39,558 nucleotides of DNA from Synergistota bacterium (GCA_022704435.1 JAKJGK010000009.1:1-39558), one strand, 5' to 3'. Shown: positions 1 through 8,753, counted from the stretch's first letter. A program made the numbers and translations. The notes: a model not told the origin generated them from the sequence alone.

Positions 1-116
1 TTCTCCCTCCGCCGCCGTTTGAGTGGCGCGCCGAGGGCTCTCGGATTCCGGGACCGCCGCCGCCGGTGCCGCTTGCCCGCCGGAGTTGACGAAAAGCGCA
101 GGGGACGGCACAACAT

Positions 117-165
117 AATGAGCCTTGACTCCTTGGATGATTGCTTGGTCAAGGCTCATTTTTCT
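117..165 (+). terminator. Rho-independent terminator
   Basis: A perfect 13-bp inverted repeat (117-129 with 148-160, arms AATGAGCCTTGAC and GTCAAGGCTCATT) with an 18-nt loop runs into a T-rich tract at 159-165. It probably ends a gene lying to the left of the window. A frame ending in TGA at 20-22 could be its last codons, but this cannot be decided. Confidence 0.8.
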
Positions 166-361
166 GTTAGTATACGGGGAGAAATGGGTGGAGGGATCCT
201 TTTTTTAAGGGAACTCCGATCAAATGTCTTTAGCTCGTAAAGAAGGGCGTTCGCATCAAGTGCCGTGTTGGATGAAGGTGGCTTAATTTAAAGGTTCTTG
301 AACTAGCCGTGCGGATAGAACGAAATAGCCTTCTGTCAACTCCTTTCTTGGGGGTGTGGTA

Positions 362-1183
362 ATGCGGAGTTGGTGCAAAAAGCTTATAATTATTACTACT
401 GCGTTACTCTCGCTGTTTATATTTCCTTCGTTCGCTTGCGGCATGGCCGCACCTCAGCATTTTCAGATATGGAACACGTCTTTTGGTATTTCCGAGATCG
501 AAGATGTGGTATTTCAGGAGTTTTGGTCTTTTTTACAAAATGAAGTGATCGATAAAGAACACCCTGGAGGGGATCTTGCTTTTTACAACGAGCTTAAGAA
601 TAATTTTCCACCGTTTAATTGGGGGGTATACGGTCATCGTCTTTTGTTTCATTGGGGCTTCAATGCGGATGTCAAAAAACATATTCCCTTGGTGCGTCGT
701 GTTAACGACACTGTGCCTGAAGATCAGAAAGCCGATTTTTACAAACGCGTGACGGAGGAGCAAGCGCGTCGCAACCGCAAGATTATTGAAAAGCTGGAGA
801 GGTTGCTCGGCATATCAGGCCTTATACCAAGGGCGATTGCAACGATCGCGTATGACCTGCACATACTTGCTGACTATTCGACTACTGATGTACAAGCGCT
901 TCCTGATATAGGCTATATCGCAAATGATTTCGTGCAACTGGGCATTATGCGTCTTCCAGGCGGGAGTGAATACCGGGGCCTTATCGAAGCGTCTTTTTAT
1001 ATCGGGGAGACATCTAAAGAACGGGCTTTGAATGCCCTTCTTACGATAGCGGTTTATCTTCCCCGTATTGTCAGTCCTGTATTTCAGCGAACGGGAATAA
1101 AACATGCAGTCCCGAGCACGCCTTACGAAGAGCATATTGTAAAAGAGAAAATAAGGGCTGTCTATTTCAAAGGGGGTAATTAG
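362..1183 (+). CDS. Secreted protein of unknown function, possible zinc-phospholipase-like fold
   Basis: The protein has 273 residues and a clear signal peptide (KKLIIITTALLSLF followed by a small-residue cleavage region). I chose the ATG at 362 rather than the GTG at 356 because the GGGGG at 350-354 is then at normal Shine-Dalgarno distance. The mature part is mostly helical. It has two His/Asp-rich segments, GHRLLFHWGF near residue 100 and LHILADYS near residue 175, which faintly recall the metal ligands of zinc-dependent phospholipase C/S1-nuclease folds. That link is a guess. The gene is only two bases from the following WD40-repeat gene, so the two are probably co-transcribed. Base composition is clearly AT-richer than the rest of the window, which suggests recent acquisition. 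Confidence 0.7.
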   Translation: MRSWCKKLIIITTALLSLFIFPSFACGMAAPQHFQIWNTSFGISEIEDVVFQEFWSFLQNEVIDKEHPGGDLAFYNELKNNFPPFNWGVYGHRLLFHWGFNADVKKHIPLVRRVNDTVPEDQKADFYKRVTEEQARRNRKIIEKLERLLGISGLIPRAIATIAYDLHILADYSTTDVQALPDIGYIANDFVQLGIMRLPGGSEYRGLIEASFYIGETSKERALNALLTIAVYLPRIVSPVFQRTGIKHAVPSTPYEEHIVKEKIRAVYFKGGN

Positions 1184-1185
1184 AC

Positions 1186-3288
1186 ATGAAGCAACCGCAT
1201 AAAATGGTCTGCGTGCTAATTCTTGTATGCGCACTTTTTTCTATTTCCAATGCCGCGTTTGCTGCCGAACCTTACGACCCGCTCGTAACTATCGCTACGC
1301 TCAATATGGCCATCTCTTCCATCAGCAATATTATCAGCAGTTCGGATCGTGTCGTTCTCGATCAGGAATACCGCAATATTATCAATAATCTTAGTGTCGG
1401 AAGTATAGCCGATGACGATGAGATTCTGGTTCTTTTTGAACGGATGATGGATATCATAACGAACGAAACTCTTCGAATCGAAGAGGAGGAGTTGTTTAAG
1501 TCAAAATATACAAAAAAAGAACAAGAAGCGATCACAAGGTCTTTGACGGGGATAAGAGCTTACGGCGGTGATCCCTGGAGTTTTTTAGGCAGCCTTCTTG
1601 CTTCGTCCGCATCCGCCTATTTCGGATACAAGGATCAAATAAACAGCATCAGAGGGGAGCTGGACGATTCTCTCTGGTCGTTAAAAAAGGAGAGAGTAAT
1701 TGATTTAAACGACCTGCAGAAACAGTTATTGACATCATCCTGGCGTTTGTTGAGGAAATACAGGCTTCCGGATGAGTACAGAGTGACGGAGGACACTTTG
1801 AGAGACTTCTCAAAAGCGCTTGCGGAACAGGACAAGGAAAAGGCCCTTATTATGTTCGCTCATCTCGAGGATGCTTTTTCAGTTTTTCCTCCCTTCTGGT
1901 ATCACTACGGTAAAGTTGCGCGAGAGGTGGGGAGGCAAGACCTTGCCATCAATTGCTTCGATGCTTTTGAAAGAGTTTGGAGAGGTGTCCTCCGTAAAGA
2001 CCCGTTTTATGTTGAGGTCGCGAAAGAGCGAATTCTTTTATTAAACCCATCGACTGATTCCAAGGAGATAGCGAAATACATAAAAATAATACGCGATAAT
2101 TCCCAAGTGTCCGATTGGATGAACTATCTTGTCGCAGGTGTGTTTCTGTATGCCATAGGAGAAAAAGAGCAGGCAATCAAATGTGTTGAGTTGAACATTG
2201 CCTTTGAATCGGAGCGGGAGATCAGCCAAATCGTCCTGGATTCTATGAAAGCAGGTTCGCTAAATATATCTGCTCTTCCTGAACGCATTAAAGCAGTCTT
2301 GTCACAAGAGGGAGTAGAACAGGAGACTCTTCCGTCATTAAGAGATGAAGAGGGGGAAAGCGTTGTTAAAAATGGCATAGAAAATAACGAGATGACTCTG
2401 AATCAGGGCCATATTAAGCTTTTTGTAGGGACTATAGTCTGGTCATTGGCCTCTTCCCCTGAAGGGAATCTTCTTGCTGTGGGACTAAACAAGGGCGATG
2501 TCTCTGTATTCAATATGGATACGATGGAAGAGGTTTTTTCAGTTTACGCACATCCGGGTTGGGTGAGGAATAGTCAGTCACTTCGCTTTACTTCTGATGG
2601 GCAGAGACTGCTTTCAGGGGGAACCGATGACTATGCAAGACTCTACGACATAAAAACGGGAGCCTTGTTGTCCTCCTTTCCCCATAAAAAAGGAGTGGTT
2701 TTTGTCGGCTTTTCGAGTGATGAATCGAAAATATTCACTGGCTCTGGAGAGTTTGTGCGAATTTGGGACATAAAAACGGGAGGCGTACTTAAGTCATTTG
2801 AGTTGGAAGGCGTTTTTCTCCTCAGTTTAGGTATTACGTGCGGAGCTGTCTCATCCAAGGGAGACCGTTTGGTTGTTGGGCATGGGAATGACAACTACTT
2901 TCTAATCCTAGATGATAATTTGAAAATTCTGGATGTGACTTATACTGAATGGCTCCCTGCCAGTATTGATATCTGGAGAGATGGAGAAATCATCGCATTT
3001 GGAGATTGGGATGATAATGTTACTCTTTATTCCGCGAAGGGACAAATGACTCTACAAGGACACGATGGCGATGTTAATTGCGTTGCGATCTCACCTGATG
3101 GCACAAAAATTTTAAGCGGTAGCAATGACGATTTTGTAAAATTATGGGATGCGCATACTGGAGAATTACTGGCTTCTTTCCCCTTTGATGGCGATGTTCA
3201 TGATGTGGTTTTTTCGCGAGACGGTACCTATGCGATAGCCGGAGGAAACTGTGATTATGTATATTTATGGTACATAGGGGGGTTTTAG
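1186..3288 (+). CDS. Secreted TPR/WD40-repeat protein
   Basis: The protein has 700 residues. The signal peptide spans about residues 1-27, ending in SNAAFA. A helical region follows, with two TPR-like segments near residues 233-265 (WYHYGKVAREVGRQDLAINC) and 309-340 (AIGEKEQAIKC). From about residue 410 to the end there are WD40 repeats, with recurring units such as DDYARLYDIKTG, EFVRIWDIKTG and DDFVKLWDAHTG, which would build a beta-propeller. The Shine-Dalgarno AGGGGGT sits inside the end of the upstream gene, so translation is likely coupled. Both domain types are protein-interaction scaffolds and no catalytic motif is visible. A secreted scaffold working with the upstream exported protein is an inference. 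The gene is AT-rich relative to its neighbours downstream. Confidence 0.85.
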   Translation: MKQPHKMVCVLILVCALFSISNAAFAAEPYDPLVTIATLNMAISSISNIISSSDRVVLDQEYRNIINNLSVGSIADDDEILVLFERMMDIITNETLRIEEEELFKSKYTKKEQEAITRSLTGIRAYGGDPWSFLGSLLASSASAYFGYKDQINSIRGELDDSLWSLKKERVIDLNDLQKQLLTSSWRLLRKYRLPDEYRVTEDTLRDFSKALAEQDKEKALIMFAHLEDAFSVFPPFWYHYGKVAREVGRQDLAINCFDAFERVWRGVLRKDPFYVEVAKERILLLNPSTDSKEIAKYIKIIRDNSQVSDWMNYLVAGVFLYAIGEKEQAIKCVELNIAFESEREISQIVLDSMKAGSLNISALPERIKAVLSQEGVEQETLPSLRDEEGESVVKNGIENNEMTLNQGHIKLFVGTIVWSLASSPEGNLLAVGLNKGDVSVFNMDTMEEVFSVYAHPGWVRNSQSLRFTSDGQRLLSGGTDDYARLYDIKTGALLSSFPHKKGVVFVGFSSDESKIFTGSGEFVRIWDIKTGGVLKSFELEGVFLLSLGITCGAVSSKGDRLVVGHGNDNYFLILDDNLKILDVTYTEWLPASIDIWRDGEIIAFGDWDDNVTLYSAKGQMTLQGHDGDVNCVAISPDGTKILSGSNDDFVKLWDAHTGELLASFPFDGDVHDVVFSRDGTYAIAGGNCDYVYLWYIGGF

Positions 3289-3557
3289 AAAGCCCTAGTG
3301 GCATGTCGCGTCTTAGACGAATGCGTTGAAGCCAGTTCTTTGGATATAACCCTGCATGACTGCAAAGTGATTCAGCTAATGGACGAGTAATGTGCCTTTG
3401 CTCTGTCTGTGGATTATCGGAACGCTATGTCGAACGACCGCCTTCTTAACGGATGCGGCGTTTTGCTCGGTGCCCCCAAAAAAGCCCAAGCGCTGCGCCT
3501 CCCGATCTCCACTCCGCCCCGCAGCGCCCTAACGCTCCTTCAAGGAGGCAGAACCTC

Positions 3558-5678
3558 ATGAACTTCACTCCCAACATCGCAGTCTCCAGGGACTGCATGT
3601 CTTCGCTCTTCAGGATGCCGCGCGCCCGGCAGGAGAAGGTGCTGGAATTCATCAGGCGCTTCACCGAGCGGCCGGACTCCCCGGGGATCAACTTCGAGAA
3701 GATCCGCGACGCGAGGGACAAGAAGCTCCGCTCCGTGCGGATCGACGACGCCTACCGAGGCATCGTGCTGCACCCGGAGACGGGGAACACCTACGTCCTC
3801 CTCTGGGTGGACCATCACGACGACGCCTACGCTTGGGCCAGAAACCGCTCCTGCTCGGTCAACCCCTACACCGGCAGCCTGCAGATCTTCGAGGTCCGCG
3901 AGGAGCGGACGGCCGCGGAGCCGGCGGTCGCCGATGCGCCGCCCCTCTTCGCCGGGGTCGGAGATCGCCACCTGCTGAAGATGGGCGTCCCGGAGGAGCT
4001 GCTGCCCGAGCTTCGCGCCCTGAGCACGGAGGAGGAGCTTCAACCGTTCGCGGAGCGTCTTCCGACGGAGGTCGGCGACTACCTGACGCTGATGCACCTG
4101 GGCACGCCGCCCGAGGAGATCCTGCGGCACATCGAGCTTGAGAGAGGCGCCGCCCCGGTCGCCGACATCGACTCGGCCGTCCGGACGGACGAGGGGCGCT
4201 CGCGCTTCCTCGTGGTGGAGAACGAGGAGGAGCTGCGCTCGGTTCTGAACTCTCCGCTGGAGCTGTGGCGCGTCTTCCTGCATCCGTCGCAGAGGCGTCT
4301 GGTCGAGAGGGACTGGAGCGGCCCGGTGCGCGTGCTCGGCGGCGCGGGGACGGGGAAGACCGTGGCGGCCGTGCACAGGGCGTGCAGGCTTGCGCGCGCT
4401 CTCCCTCCGGGGACGGACGACAGGGTGCTGGTGACCACCTTCACCGTCAACCTGGCCTCCGATCTGGCCGCGAACCTGGCCCGCATCTGTCCGGACGAGG
4501 CGCTTGAGCGCGTCGAGGTGGTGAACCTGGACAGGTGGGTGTATCGCTTCCTCTCCTCCCGCGGCAGGACGCCGAACTACCTGTTCGACGAGGCGAGGCG
4601 GAAGGAGCTCTGGGAGGACGCGATCTCGCTGGCTCCCGCGGAGACCGGGCTGTCCGAGTCGTTCTTCCGCGACGAGTGGGAGCGAATCGTGCTGGGGCAG
4701 GAGATCTCGTCGGAGGAGGAGTACCTGCGGGCGGACCGGCGCGGCCGGGGGATCCCGCTGGACGAGCGGAGGAGAAGGTCCGTCTGGCGCGTCCTCGCCC
4801 GCTTCCGAGAGCTTCTGGCCGAGCACGGACTCTGCGAGCCGGACGACGCCATGCGCGAGGCGCGGACGATCATCGAGCGCGGCGAGCGCCTCCCGTACAG
4901 GAGCATAGTCGTCGACGAGGCGCAGGACCTCGGGCCATCGGCCTTCCGCCTGCTGCGCGCCATGGTCCCCGAGGGGCCGAACGACCTCTTCATAGCGGGC
5001 GACGCGCACCAGAGGATATACCGCCATGCGGTCGTGCTGTCGCGCTGCGGCATCTCCGTCGCCGGGCGAAGCTGCAAGCTGCTGGTGAACTACCGCACCA
5101 CCGAGGAGACCAGGCGCTGGGCGGCCTCCCTGCTGGAGGGGCGCCGTCTCGACGACCTGGAGGGCGGGGAGGACGACCTGAACGGATACCGATCTCTGCT
5201 GCGCGGGCAGGAGCCTCTGCTGAAGGGGTTCGCCACGTTCGACGAGGAGGCGGATTTCCTGGCCTCCTTCCTGAGGGAGGTCGAGTCCGGCGGGGAGCGC
5301 CTCAAGGACGTCTGCCTCGTCGTTCGCTCGAGGGCGCTGCTGGACCGCTATCGCGAGGCTCTTGCCGACCGGGGAGTCCCCCTGACGAGGCTGGAGGCCG
5401 AGGGCGCGGAGGACCGCGACGAAGACGGGGTGCGGACCGCGACGATGCACCGGGTGAAGGGGCTGGAGTTCGACCGGATGATCCTGGCCGGAGTCTGCGA
5501 GGGGGTCGTCCCGCCGAAGTCGTGGCGGGAGCGGGAGGATCCGCGCATGCTGGAGGAGCTGGAGACGCGCGAGCGCTCCCTGCTTCACGTGGCCGCGACG
5601 AGGGCGCGGACGCGCGTAGTGGCGACCTGGCACGGAGAGTCGTCTCCGCTGCTGGGGATTGTCGGGAGGGAGGAGTAG
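3558..5678 (+). CDS. UvrD/Rep-type SF1 DNA helicase with RelE-like N-terminal domain
   Basis: The protein has 706 residues. The start at 3558 follows AAGGAGG at 3542-3548; the longer open frame from 3453 has no such signal. Residues 1-105 resemble a RelE/ParE-type fold (RSVRIDDAYRGIVLHPETG followed by VLLWVDHHDDAYAWA). The rest is a superfamily 1 helicase: Walker A GGAGTGKT near residue 260, motif II VVDEAQD near 451, motif III GDAHQRIYR near 480, motif V TMHRVKGLEF near 628 and motif VI VAATRART near 678. It should be an ATP-driven 3'-5' DNA translocase. No nuclease domain is visible. The DJ-1-family gene follows after two bases, so translation is probably coupled. Whether the RelE-like part cuts RNA or only binds ligands is unknown. 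Confidence 0.9.
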   Translation: MNFTPNIAVSRDCMSSLFRMPRARQEKVLEFIRRFTERPDSPGINFEKIRDARDKKLRSVRIDDAYRGIVLHPETGNTYVLLWVDHHDDAYAWARNRSCSVNPYTGSLQIFEVREERTAAEPAVADAPPLFAGVGDRHLLKMGVPEELLPELRALSTEEELQPFAERLPTEVGDYLTLMHLGTPPEEILRHIELERGAAPVADIDSAVRTDEGRSRFLVVENEEELRSVLNSPLELWRVFLHPSQRRLVERDWSGPVRVLGGAGTGKTVAAVHRACRLARALPPGTDDRVLVTTFTVNLASDLAANLARICPDEALERVEVVNLDRWVYRFLSSRGRTPNYLFDEARRKELWEDAISLAPAETGLSESFFRDEWERIVLGQEISSEEEYLRADRRGRGIPLDERRRRSVWRVLARFRELLAEHGLCEPDDAMREARTIIERGERLPYRSIVVDEAQDLGPSAFRLLRAMVPEGPNDLFIAGDAHQRIYRHAVVLSRCGISVAGRSCKLLVNYRTTEETRRWAASLLEGRRLDDLEGGEDDLNGYRSLLRGQEPLLKGFATFDEEADFLASFLREVESGGERLKDVCLVVRSRALLDRYREALADRGVPLTRLEAEGAEDRDEDGVRTATMHRVKGLEFDRMILAGVCEGVVPPKSWREREDPRMLEELETRERSLLHVAATRARTRVVATWHGESSPLLGIVGREE

Positions 5679-5680
5679 CG

Positions 5681-6238
5681 GTGGCGAAAAACGTGCTTGC
5701 GGTGCTTGCAGAGGGGTTCGAGGAGATAGAGGCCATAACGCCGATCGACGTGCTGAGGCGGCTCGACGTGGACGTGACGGTAGCGTCGCTCGACGGGCCG
5801 CTGGTCAGGGGGGCGCGCGGGATCGCGGTACAGGCGGACGCGACGCTCGGCGAGGTCGCGGGGCGGGTCTTCGACATGATCATCCTGCCGGGCGGTATGC
5901 CGGGCGCGTCGAACCTGGCTGCATCCGAATTGCTCGGCGACATGCTGAAGAAGCAGCACTCCGAGGGGCGAATGATCGCCGCGATATGCGCCGCGCCGGC
6001 CGTGGTGCTGCATCCGCTGGGGTTGCTCGGCGACGAGAAGGTCGCCTGCTACCCGGCCTTTCAGCGCCGCCTGGACGAGGCGAACAGGACGGACGAGCGG
6101 CTATGCGTCGGCGAGAAGCTGATCACGGCCGCAGGGCCGGGCGTCGCGATGGACTTCGCTCTGGCCCTGGCCGAGCGACTGAAGGGCAAGGAGAAGGCCG
6201 ATGAGCTGGCGAAGGCCATGCTGGTGGAGCGGTGCTAG
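5681..6238 (+). CDS. DJ-1/PfpI family protein (YajL-like)
   Basis: The protein has 185 residues and starts at a GTG two bases after the helicase stop, with the Shine-Dalgarno GGGAGGGAGGAG overlapping the end of that gene. The fold signature is EGFEEIEAITPIDVLRR, then IILPGGMPGASNLA, then the nucleophile elbow AAICAAP. Cys103 corresponds to human DJ-1 Cys106 and Glu17 to Glu18, so the catalytic pair is intact. Family members act as protein or nucleotide deglycases, glyoxalase III or redox chaperones; the exact activity cannot be read from sequence. The pairing with a DNA helicase might reflect damage repair, but co-translation may be coincidental. Confidence 0.9.
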   Translation: MAKNVLAVLAEGFEEIEAITPIDVLRRLDVDVTVASLDGPLVRGARGIAVQADATLGEVAGRVFDMIILPGGMPGASNLAASELLGDMLKKQHSEGRMIAAICAAPAVVLHPLGLLGDEKVACYPAFQRRLDEANRTDERLCVGEKLITAAGPGVAMDFALALAERLKGKEKADELAKAMLVERC

Positions 6239-6251
6239 GGGACAACGTTAT

Positions 6252-6545
6252 TGTCACCCCGAGCGCAGCGAGGGATCCTGTCGGTGCCGGCTCTCTGTCA
6301 AGTACCCTTCGTCGCTTCGCTCCTCAGGGTAAGCGATCGACGCGAACGTGAAAAACACCCGTTCGGTCGCCTGCCGGGCGGCCAGAAGCATGCCGCCTAA
6401 GCGATCGACGCGGCTCGCTGCGCTGCGCCGGTCGCCTGCTTATGTCATCCCGAGCGCAGCGAGGGATCCTGTCGGTGTGCCGGCTCTCTGTCAAGGTCCC
6501 TCCGTCGCTTCGCGACGTTCGGGACGACTAGCACAGCGCAGCGAC
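6252..6545. repeat. Dispersed intergenic repeat block (two units)
   Basis: This intergenic stretch before recQ holds two units of a repeat seen again at 30787-31197. Shared landmarks are CCCGAGCGCAGCGAGGGATC, CTCTCTGTCAAG, CTCCTCAGGGTAAGCGATCG and GTTCGGTCGCCTGC. GAGCGCAGCGA and its near complement later in the unit can form a hairpin. The second unit (from about 6434) ends instead in GGTCCCTCCGTCGCTTCGCG and TTCGGGACGAC, matching the hairpin arm at 30721-30754. In frame these repeats translate to CHPERSEGS- or VIPSAARDP-like strings, which are not real proteins. Confidence 0.85.
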
Positions 6546-6570
6546 TAGGGGAGGGATCTCATCAACGCCG

Positions 6571-8424
6571 ATGAACAGCGCACTTGACAAGCACGTCGTC
6601 CTAAAGGAGTACTTCGGCTTCGCGGGCTTCCGCACCGGGCAGGAGGATGTTATCGACTCTCTGCTCGGCGGGCGCGACGCCGTGGGGATCATGCCCACGG
6701 GGGCGGGGAAGTCCCTCTGCTTCCAGATTCCCTCGTTGCTCTTCGAGGGAGTCTCCCTTGTCGTCTCCCCGCTGATCTCCCTTATGAACGACCAGGTCGG
6801 CTCGCTGCGTCAGTCGGGCGTCGAGGCGGCCTTCCTTAACAGCACTCTGACGCTCCCGCAGATGAGGACGGTCCTCCGGAACGCGCGCGCAGGGAAGTAC
6901 TCGCTGCTCTACGTCGCACCGGAGCGCCTCGAGGCCGAGGACTTCCTGGAGTTCGCGCACGACGCCTCCATCCCGTTCGTCGCCGTGGACGAGGCGCACT
7001 GCGTGTCGCAGTGGGGGCAGGACTTCCGCCCGAGCTACCTGAGGATAGGCGAGTTCGTCGAATCCCTCCCGCGCCGCCCGGTGCTCGGCGCCTTCACCGC
7101 CACCGCGACGCCGCAGGTTCGCGACGACGTCGTGCATCTGCTGGGACTGCGCGCGCCGCACGTGGTAACCACCGGCTTCGACCGGGAGAACCTCTACTTC
7201 GAGGTGCAGTCGCCCCGGAGCAAGCCTGCAGCGCTGAAGGAGTTCCTACGCGCCCGCGGGAAGAAGAGCGGCATCGTCTACTGCCTCACGCGCAGGACCG
7301 TGGACGAGGTCTGCAAGGATCTGTGCCGGGCGGGCTACTCCGCGACCCGCTACCACGCCGGGCTGACCCAGGAGGAGCGGCGGAGGAACCAGGAGCGCTT
7401 CCAGGCGGACGACGCTCGGATCATGGTCGCGACGAACGCCTTCGGCATGGGGATCGACAAGTCCAACGTGTCGTACGTGCTTCACTACAATATGCCGAAG
7501 AACATGGAGAGCTACTACCAAGAGGCGGGGCGCGCAGGGCGCGACGGCTCCCCTGCGGAGTGCGTGCTCTTCTACGGCGGGCAGGACGTGATCACGAACC
7601 AGTACTTCATAGAGAAGGACCGGGGGAACGAGGAGCTGGACGAGGAGACGCTGCGGAAGGTGCGCGAGTCCGAGCGGAACAGACTGAAGAAGATGGTCTC
7701 GTATTGCCGCACCACCGACTGCCTCCGCGCGACCATCTTGGGCTACTTCGGCGAGGACGCCCCTGCTGCGTGCGGCCGCTGCTCCAACTGTCTGCGGGAC
7801 TTCGAGCAGGAGGACATCACCGTCCCGGCGCAGAAGATACTCTCATGCGTGCTTAGGATGAAGGAGCGCTACGGCGTCTCCCTCCTCGTGAACACGCTGC
7901 GCGGAAGCCGGAGCGAGCGCGTGATAAAACTTGGGCTGGACGAGCTCTCCACCTACGGCATAATGAAGGACGAGAGCGAGCGTTCGCTGCGCGCGAAGAT
8001 CGACTTCCTGATCGCAAGGGGTTTTCTCGTGCTCACGGACGACGAGTTCCCGGTGGTTAAGACCACCCCGGCCTCCAAGGGCGTGCTCTTCCGGGGCGAG
8101 AGGCTCATGATGCCCGTCGCGAAGCGGACGCAGAAGGAGCTGGCCGCCGAGTCGGAAAAGCTGAGCATGCTCGCGGGGCCTGGCGACGCCGAGCTGTTCG
8201 AGGGGTTGCGCGCTCTTCGGAGGGAGCTGGCAAGCGCCCAGGGCGTCCCCGCCTTCGTGGTCTTCGCGGACGCGACGCTGCGGGACATGTGCGAGAAGCT
8301 GCCGCGGACGCCGGAGGAGATGCTGAAGGTGAGCGGCGTCGGGCAGGTGAAGCTGGCGAGGTACGGGGAGGCGTTTCTGGAGGTGCTCCGGGAGCACGCG
8401 GCTCGGGAGGACAGCCGCTCGTAG
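6571..8424 (+). CDS. recQ: ATP-dependent DNA helicase RecQ
   Basis: The protein has 617 residues, close to the roughly 610 of E. coli RecQ. The N-terminal motif is FGFAGFRTGQEDVI, Walker A MPTGAGKS lies near residue 45, and the DEAH box AVDEAHCVSQWG lies near 140. The second RecA domain has ATNAFGMGIDKSNV and EAGRAGRDG. The RecQ zinc cluster (CRTTDC, then CGRCSNC) lies near 380-410, followed by a winged-helix region and a C-terminal HRDC domain near 535-610. It should unwind DNA 3'-5' in recombination and fork repair. The start is ATG; the nearest purine-rich stretch is about 15 bases upstream and partly inside the repeat block, so initiation may be weak. It converges with a small antitoxin-like gene. 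Confidence 0.97.
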   Translation: MNSALDKHVVLKEYFGFAGFRTGQEDVIDSLLGGRDAVGIMPTGAGKSLCFQIPSLLFEGVSLVVSPLISLMNDQVGSLRQSGVEAAFLNSTLTLPQMRTVLRNARAGKYSLLYVAPERLEAEDFLEFAHDASIPFVAVDEAHCVSQWGQDFRPSYLRIGEFVESLPRRPVLGAFTATATPQVRDDVVHLLGLRAPHVVTTGFDRENLYFEVQSPRSKPAALKEFLRARGKKSGIVYCLTRRTVDEVCKDLCRAGYSATRYHAGLTQEERRRNQERFQADDARIMVATNAFGMGIDKSNVSYVLHYNMPKNMESYYQEAGRAGRDGSPAECVLFYGGQDVITNQYFIEKDRGNEELDEETLRKVRESERNRLKKMVSYCRTTDCLRATILGYFGEDAPAACGRCSNCLRDFEQEDITVPAQKILSCVLRMKERYGVSLLVNTLRGSRSERVIKLGLDELSTYGIMKDESERSLRAKIDFLIARGFLVLTDDEFPVVKTTPASKGVLFRGERLMMPVAKRTQKELAAESEKLSMLAGPGDAELFEGLRALRRELASAQGVPAFVVFADATLRDMCEKLPRTPEEMLKVSGVGQVKLARYGEAFLEVLREHAAREDSRS

Positions 8425-8444
8425 TCGCGACGACCGCAGGGAGG

Positions 8445-8642
8445 TCAGTCAACCCGGCGCAGCGGTGCGAAATCCGGTATCTGGAGCGGCTCGGCGAGGA
8501 GGCGGTCGATGTAGTTGTCCTCTGTCTCCGGCCTTTCGATCAGTATGATGACTCGCACCATATCGCTGATCTGGTTGCGGTACGGATCGGGAATGCGAAT
8601 CATCCCGTCCGAGACCTTTGCCTCGAACTCCACGGCCAGCAT
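8445..8642 (-). CDS. Small antitoxin-like protein
   Basis: The protein has 65 residues, starting at the ATG at 8642 after a GGGGGAG Shine-Dalgarno. The open frame extends upstream to 8750, but that part covers the promoter region. The N-terminal pattern MLAVEFEAKVSDGMIRIPD followed by YRNQI and VRVIIL resembles small AbrB-like or orphan antitoxin proteins that carry an EFxAKVxxGxIxIP motif. The C-terminal tail (IPDFAPLRR) would be the partner-binding part. No toxin gene is next to it: recQ converges on one side and the B12 operon ends on the other. It has its own likely promoter. Assignment to an exact family is uncertain. Confidence 0.6.
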   Translation of the reverse strand: MLAVEFEAKVSDGMIRIPDPYRNQISDMVRVIILIERPETEDNYIDRLLAEPLQIPDFAPLRRVD

Positions 8643-8676
8643 GGTGTACTCCCCCTTTCGCCGCGATCGCCTCGTA

Positions 8677-8682
8677 ATTATA
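8677..8682 (-). promoter_or_regulatory. Likely -10 box for the antitoxin-like gene
   Basis: The minus strand reads TATAAT here, 34 bases before the ATG at 8642. No good -35 hexamer is seen 16-18 bases upstream (only T-rich TCTTTT), so the call rests on the -10 and its position. Confidence 0.45.
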
Positions 8683-8709
8683 CCACGGGAAGGTACCGGA
8701 AAAGAACAC

Positions 8710-8738
8710 GCTGCTCTTCGCGTATTGAGAAGAGCAGC
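8710..8738 (-). terminator. Terminator of the B12 uptake operon
   Basis: A perfect 10-bp inverted repeat (GCTGCTCTTC at 8710-8719, GAAGAGCAGC at 8729-8738) with a 9-nt loop lies just past the stop of the beta-propeller gene. On the minus strand it is followed by GTGTTCTTTTCC, a moderately T-rich tract. Confidence 0.7.
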
Positions 8739-8753
8739 GCTCTGTGTCAAACC

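Noticed and set aside
19-240. Open frame of 73 codons at the left edge
   Set aside because: It runs through the perfect terminator hairpin at 117-165 and has no ribosome site, so it is not a gene.
3540-5633. 697-codon frame on the minus strand opposite the helicase gene
   Set aside because: It is a shadow caused by GC-rich third positions; the plus strand shows all SF1 helicase motifs.
4535-5680. Plus-strand frame running from inside the helicase into the DJ-1 gene
   Set aside because: Only the part from 5681 has protein-like features and a ribosome site; the rest is a shadow of the helicase gene.
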